Of a stretch of DNA of 64,000 nt, positions 60,965 through 64,000 are shown piece after piece. The notes under the pieces are model-generated. The model was not told the DNA's origin and did not search any database. It saw nothing but the letters and a program-made list of their open reading frames with translations. Location of the stretch: NCBI GenBank assembly GCA_023457895.1, contig JAEXAY010000039.1, forward strand, positions 1 through 64,000. The letters run 5' to 3'. Source of the DNA: Pseudomonadota bacterium (GTDB lineage Bacteria > Pseudomonadota > Alphaproteobacteria > Sphingomonadales > Sphingomonadaceae). The translations under genes were made by a program, and so were the position numbers. Each line of letters starts with the position of its first letter. Position 1 is the stretch's first letter.

Positions 60965-61867
60965 ATGACCACCCTCACTCATCTGGAGCGCCTTGAGGCG
61001 GAGAGCATTCACATCATGCGCGAGGTGGTGGCGGAGGCGGAGAAGCCGGTGATGCTCTATTCGGTGGGCAAGGATTCGGCGGTGATGCTGCATCTCGCGC
61101 GCAAGGCCTTTTATCCCTCGCCTCCGCCGTTTCCGCTGCTCCATGTCGATACGACCTGGAAGTTCCGCGACATGTATGCGCTGCGCGACCGCATGGCGCG
61201 CGAGAGCGGGATGGAGCTGCTCGTCTATCACAATCCCGAGGCCGAGGCGCGCGGGATCAACCCGTTCGATCATGGCGCGCTCCACACCGACATGTGGAAG
61301 ACCGAAGGGCTGAAGCAGGCGCTCGATAAATATGGCTTCGATGCGGCGTTCGGCGGCGCACGGCGCGACGAGGAGAAGAGCCGCGCCAAGGAGCGCATCT
61401 TCTCCTTCCGCACCGCGAGCCACGGCTGGGACCCCAAGAACCAGCGGCCCGAACTGTGGAACCTCTATAATGCGCGCAAGGCCAAGGGTGAGGGCATCCG
61501 CGTGTTTCCGATCTCGAACTGGACCGAGCTCGACATCTGGCAGTACATCCAGCTCAACGCCATCCCGATCGTACCGCTCTATTTCGCGGCGAAACGCCCG
61601 ACGGTGGAGCGCGACGGGATGCTGCTGATGGTCGACGACGAGCGCTTTCCGCTGAAGCCCGGCGAGGTGCCGGTCGAGCGCTCGATCCGTTTCCGCACAT
61701 TGGGCTGCTACCCGCTGACCGGCGCGGTCGAGAGCGAGGCGGCGACGCTGTCCGAGGTTATCCAGGAGATGCTGTTGACGACGACCTCGGAACGCCAGGG
61801 CCGCGCCATCGACAAGGAAGCGGGCGATGCGAGCATGGAGAAGAAGAAGCAGGAGGGGTATTTCTGA
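60965..61867 (+). CDS. cysD: sulfate adenylyltransferase subunit 2 (CysD)
   Basis: 300 residues. PP-loop ATP-pyrophosphatase that makes adenosine 5'-phosphosulfate together with CysN. MLYSVGKDSAVMLHLARK is the PP-loop (about 30-47); FGGARRDEEKSRAKERIFSF and NWTELDIWQYI are conserved. It is followed without gap by cysNC (TGATG at 61864-61868). Assimilatory sulfate reduction or PAPS supply. A normal chromosomal gene, marking the right edge of the catabolic cluster. Confidence 0.95.
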   Translation: MTTLTHLERLEAESIHIMREVVAEAEKPVMLYSVGKDSAVMLHLARKAFYPSPPPFPLLHVDTTWKFRDMYALRDRMARESGMELLVYHNPEAEARGINPFDHGALHTDMWKTEGLKQALDKYGFDAAFGGARRDEEKSRAKERIFSFRTASHGWDPKNQRPELWNLYNARKAKGEGIRVFPISNWTELDIWQYIQLNAIPIVPLYFAAKRPTVERDGMLLMVDDERFPLKPGEVPVERSIRFRTLGCYPLTGAVESEAATLSEVIQEMLLTTTSERQGRAIDKEAGDASMEKKKQEGYF

Positions 61868-63879
61868 TGGGCGAACATGACACTCCCCTCCCGCCTGCGG
61901 GAGGGGTCGGGGGTGGGTCAACTGCCTCCAATACTCCCACCCCTAGCCCCTCCCGCAAGCGGGAGGGGAATGAGGTCTACCAGACCGACGCGCTCATCGC
62001 CGAGGATATCGACGCCTATCTCGCGCAGCATCAGTCGAAGTCGATGCTGCGGTTCATCACCTGCGGCTCGGTCGATGACGGCAAGTCGACGCTGATCGGG
62101 CGGCTGCTTTATGATGCGAAGATGATCTTCGAGGACCAGCTCGCCGCGCTCGAAGCCGACAGCAAACGCGTCGGCACGCAAGGCCAGGAGATCGACTTCG
62201 CCCTCCTCGTCGATGGCCTCGCCGCCGAGCGCGAGCAGGGCATCACCATCGACGTCGCCTATCGCTTCTTCACCACCGAAAAGCGCAAGTTCATCGTCGC
62301 CGACACGCCGGGGCATGAGCAATACACGCGCAACATGGTGACCGGCGCCTCGACCGCCGATCTTGCCGTGATCCTCATCGATGCGAGGAAGGGCGTGCTC
62401 ACCCAGACGCGCCGGCACAGCTACCTCGCCCATCTCATCGGCGTGCGGCACATCGTGCTGGCGATCAACAAGATGGACCTCGTCGATTACAGCCAGGATA
62501 TTTTCGACACGATCGTCGGCGAGTATCGCGACTTCGCCAACAGCATCGGCATCGAGCGGTTCACCGCCATGCCGATCTCGGGGTTCAGGGGCGACAATAT
62601 CACCACGCGCTCGGCGAACACGCCCTGGTATGACGGCCAGGCGCTGATGGAGCATCTGGAAAGCGTCGAGGTCGATGCGACCGCCGACCAGGCCAAGGAC
62701 TTCCGCATAGCGGTCCAGTGGGTCAACCGCCCCAATCTCGACTTCCGCGGCTTTTCCGGCCAGATCGCGAGCGGACGCATCCACCCGGGCGACGCGGTGC
62801 GGGTGGTGCCGTCGGGCAAGACCTCGACCGTTGCCCGCATCGTCACGCTCGACGGTGATCTGGAGGTCGCAAGCGCGGGCCAGTCGGTGACCTTGTGCCT
62901 CGCCGACGAGATCGATTGCTCGCGCGGCGATGTGATCGCTGCCGCCGACCGACCGCCCGAGGTCGCCGACCAGTTCGAGGCGACGATCGTGTGGATGGAT
63001 GACGAGCCGATGCATGTCGGGCGCGGCTACTGGATGAAGATCGGCACGCAGCTGGTCTCGGTCAAGGTCCATGCACCCAAATATGAGATCAACGTCAACA
63101 CGATGGAGCATCTGGCGGCCAAGACGCTGGACCTCAACGCGATCGGCGTCGCCGAGATCGTCACCGACAGGAATATCGTGTTCGAGCCCTATGCGCCCGA
63201 AGGCCGGAGCCCCAACCGCGTGCTCGGCGGGTTCATCCTGATCGACAAGATCACCAACCGCACGGTCGCCGCCGGGATGCTGCACTTCAGCTTGCGGCGC
63301 GCGCAGAATGTCCATTGGCAGGCGCTCGACATCGCCCGCGAGGCGCATGCGAACCTCAAGAACCAGAAGCCTGCGGTGCTGTGGTTCACGGGGCTTTCGG
63401 GCTCGGGCAAGTCGACCATCGCCAACATGGTCGAAAAGAAGCTGCACCGGATGAACCGTCACACCTTCCTGCTCGATGGCGACAATGTGCGCCACGGGCT
63501 TAACAAGGATCTGGGGTTCACCGAAGCCGACCGGATCGAGAATATCCGCCGCGTCGGCGAGGTCGCGAAGCTGATGGCCGATGCCGGGCTCATCGTCATC
63601 ACCGCGTTCATCTCGCCGTTCCGGGCCGAACGCGAGATGGTGCGCGCGATGCTGCCCGACGGCGAGTTCATCGAGGTGCATATCGATACGCCGCTGAGCG
63701 TGGCCGAGGCGCGCGACGTCAAGGGCCTCTATGCCAAGGCGCGGGCCGGCGAGCTCAAGAATTTTACCGGCATCGACAGCCCCTATGAGGCACCGGACAA
63801 TCCCGAGATCCGCATCGATACGCAGGCGATGACGATCGAGCAGGCAGCGGACCTGATCGTCGAAAGGTTGCTGGGGTGA
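61867..63879 (+). CDS. cysNC: fused sulfate adenylyltransferase GTPase / APS kinase (CysNC)
   Basis: 670 residues. The CysN part (about 50-470) has P-loop GSVDDGKSTLIGRLL, DTPGHEQYTRNMVTGAS and NKMDLVDY; the CysC part (about 490-670) has P-loop FTGLSGSGKSTIANM and LLDGDNVRHGLNKDLGF. Produces APS and then PAPS. Residues 7-34 come from an 84-bp paired hairpin (61885-61968) inserted in frame, giving a Pro/Gly/Ser-rich leader before the usual start of homology (QTDALIAEDIDAYL). The start at 61867 is coupled to cysD. Confidence 0.94.
   Translation: MGEHDTPLPPAGGVGGGSTASNTPTPSPSRKREGNEVYQTDALIAEDIDAYLAQHQSKSMLRFITCGSVDDGKSTLIGRLLYDAKMIFEDQLAALEADSKRVGTQGQEIDFALLVDGLAAEREQGITIDVAYRFFTTEKRKFIVADTPGHEQYTRNMVTGASTADLAVILIDARKGVLTQTRRHSYLAHLIGVRHIVLAINKMDLVDYSQDIFDTIVGEYRDFANSIGIERFTAMPISGFRGDNITTRSANTPWYDGQALMEHLESVEVDATADQAKDFRIAVQWVNRPNLDFRGFSGQIASGRIHPGDAVRVVPSGKTSTVARIVTLDGDLEVASAGQSVTLCLADEIDCSRGDVIAAADRPPEVADQFEATIVWMDDEPMHVGRGYWMKIGTQLVSVKVHAPKYEINVNTMEHLAAKTLDLNAIGVAEIVTDRNIVFEPYAPEGRSPNRVLGGFILIDKITNRTVAAGMLHFSLRRAQNVHWQALDIAREAHANLKNQKPAVLWFTGLSGSGKSTIANMVEKKLHRMNRHTFLLDGDNVRHGLNKDLGFTEADRIENIRRVGEVAKLMADAGLIVITAFISPFRAEREMVRAMLPDGEFIEVHIDTPLSVAEARDVKGLYAKARAGELKNFTGIDSPYEAPDNPEIRIDTQAMTIEQAADLIVERLLG
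61885..61968. repeat. REPIN-like paired palindrome inside cysNC
   Basis: Two hairpins with the same 10-bp stem, CCCCTCCCGC/GCGGGAGGGG (61885-61906 with loop CT; 61947-61968 with loop AA), face each other with inner complementary arms GGGGTGGG and CCCACCCC. The element is 84 bp, a multiple of three, and free of stops in the reading frame, so it is translated. This layout is that of paired REP elements normally found between genes. Confidence 0.85.
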
Positions 63880-63901
63880 GGCTGCCGCCCACCCCCTTGC
63901 C

Positions 63902-63989
63902 CGTCATTGCGAGAAGCGTAGCGACGAAGCAATCCAGGGCGGTTTGCGCAACGCTGGATTGCCGCGCGGCTTCGCCGCTCGCAATGACG
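63902..63989. repeat. long imperfect palindromic intergenic repeat
   Basis: CGTCATTGCGAG at the left pairs with CTCGCAATGACG at the right, and inner AAGCAATCCAG pairs with CTGGATTGCC; the centre is a short spacer around 63940. The inner GAAGCGTAGCGACGAAG and GGCTTCGCCGCTC add small hairpins. I recognise this as a dispersed repeat type common in proteobacterial intergenic DNA. It follows the cysNC stop by 22 bp and could also stop transcription. Confidence 0.75.
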
Positions 63990-64000
63990 GTGAGTGACAG

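Noticed and set aside
61918..63681. Minus-strand open frame of 587 codons opposite cysNC
   Set aside because: cysNC is unmistakable; the antisense frame is composition-driven.
1..64000. CRISPR arrays and replication origins
   Set aside because: No regularly spaced repeats and no DnaA-box or iteron clusters were seen.

Overview
The window looks like a sphingomonad-type alphaproteobacterium: GC-rich DNA, a TonB-dependent receptor of the sphingomonad style, many short-chain dehydrogenases and Rieske oxygenases, a fused cysNC next to cysD, and a minimal VirB system. The genus is inferred from gene style only, because no rRNA or housekeeping marker is present.

Positions 1-16746 are a decayed mobile element. 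In order they hold a complete IS630 element with a -1 frameshifted transposase, landed in a broken IS6-type transposase; a type IV secretion operon read right to left (virB2-B3-B4-B6-B8-B9-B10-B11-virB2b) with almost every junction an ATGA overlap; the 3' end of an Rhs protein with an AT-rich candidate immunity gene; an IS3 fragment; a WYL regulator and nucleotidyltransferase remnant; a methyltransferase/helicase fragment; a Toprim primase-like gene; and an integrase fragment. The element ends at the 3' half of a tRNA-Pro(GGG) at 16702-16746. By the usual geometry, the intact tRNA and the rest of the element lie left of position 1, and DNA right of 16746 is host chromosome.

Positions 16870-60860 are a dense catabolic region of about 44 kb. 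It has a canonical 3-ketosteroid delta1-dehydrogenase-like flavoprotein and two related flavin dehydrogenases, two KshA-like Rieske oxygenases, two P450s, a Baeyer-Villiger monooxygenase, two OYE-type reductases, eleven SDRs, five SnoaL/NTF2-fold proteins (one resembling bile-acid 7alpha-dehydratase), one acyl-CoA ligase, two amidohydrolases, an esterase, an MFS transporter and a TonB receptor. This points to oxidation and desaturation of a steroid-like polycyclic compound. No ferredoxin, ferredoxin reductase, ring-cleavage dioxygenase, acyl-CoA dehydrogenase or thiolase is present, so electron supply and lower pathway must be encoded elsewhere.

The strongest new signal is regulatory. Short promoter gaps of this cluster carry one dyad, consensus ATTTGCGT-N20-ACGCAAAT. 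It is perfect at two places (51052-51087, 59711-59746) and recognisable at 46062, 35163 and 20230, with a weak copy at 23538, always with exactly 20 bp between the GCGT and ACGC cores. This ties operons read in both directions into one regulon. Candidate regulators in the window are two overlapping Lrp/AsnC genes and one XRE-type gene.

The right edge (60965-63879) is the sulfate-activation pair cysD-cysNC. The N-terminus of cysNC contains an in-frame 84-bp paired-hairpin (REPIN-like) insertion. A larger dispersed-type palindrome follows at 63902-63989.
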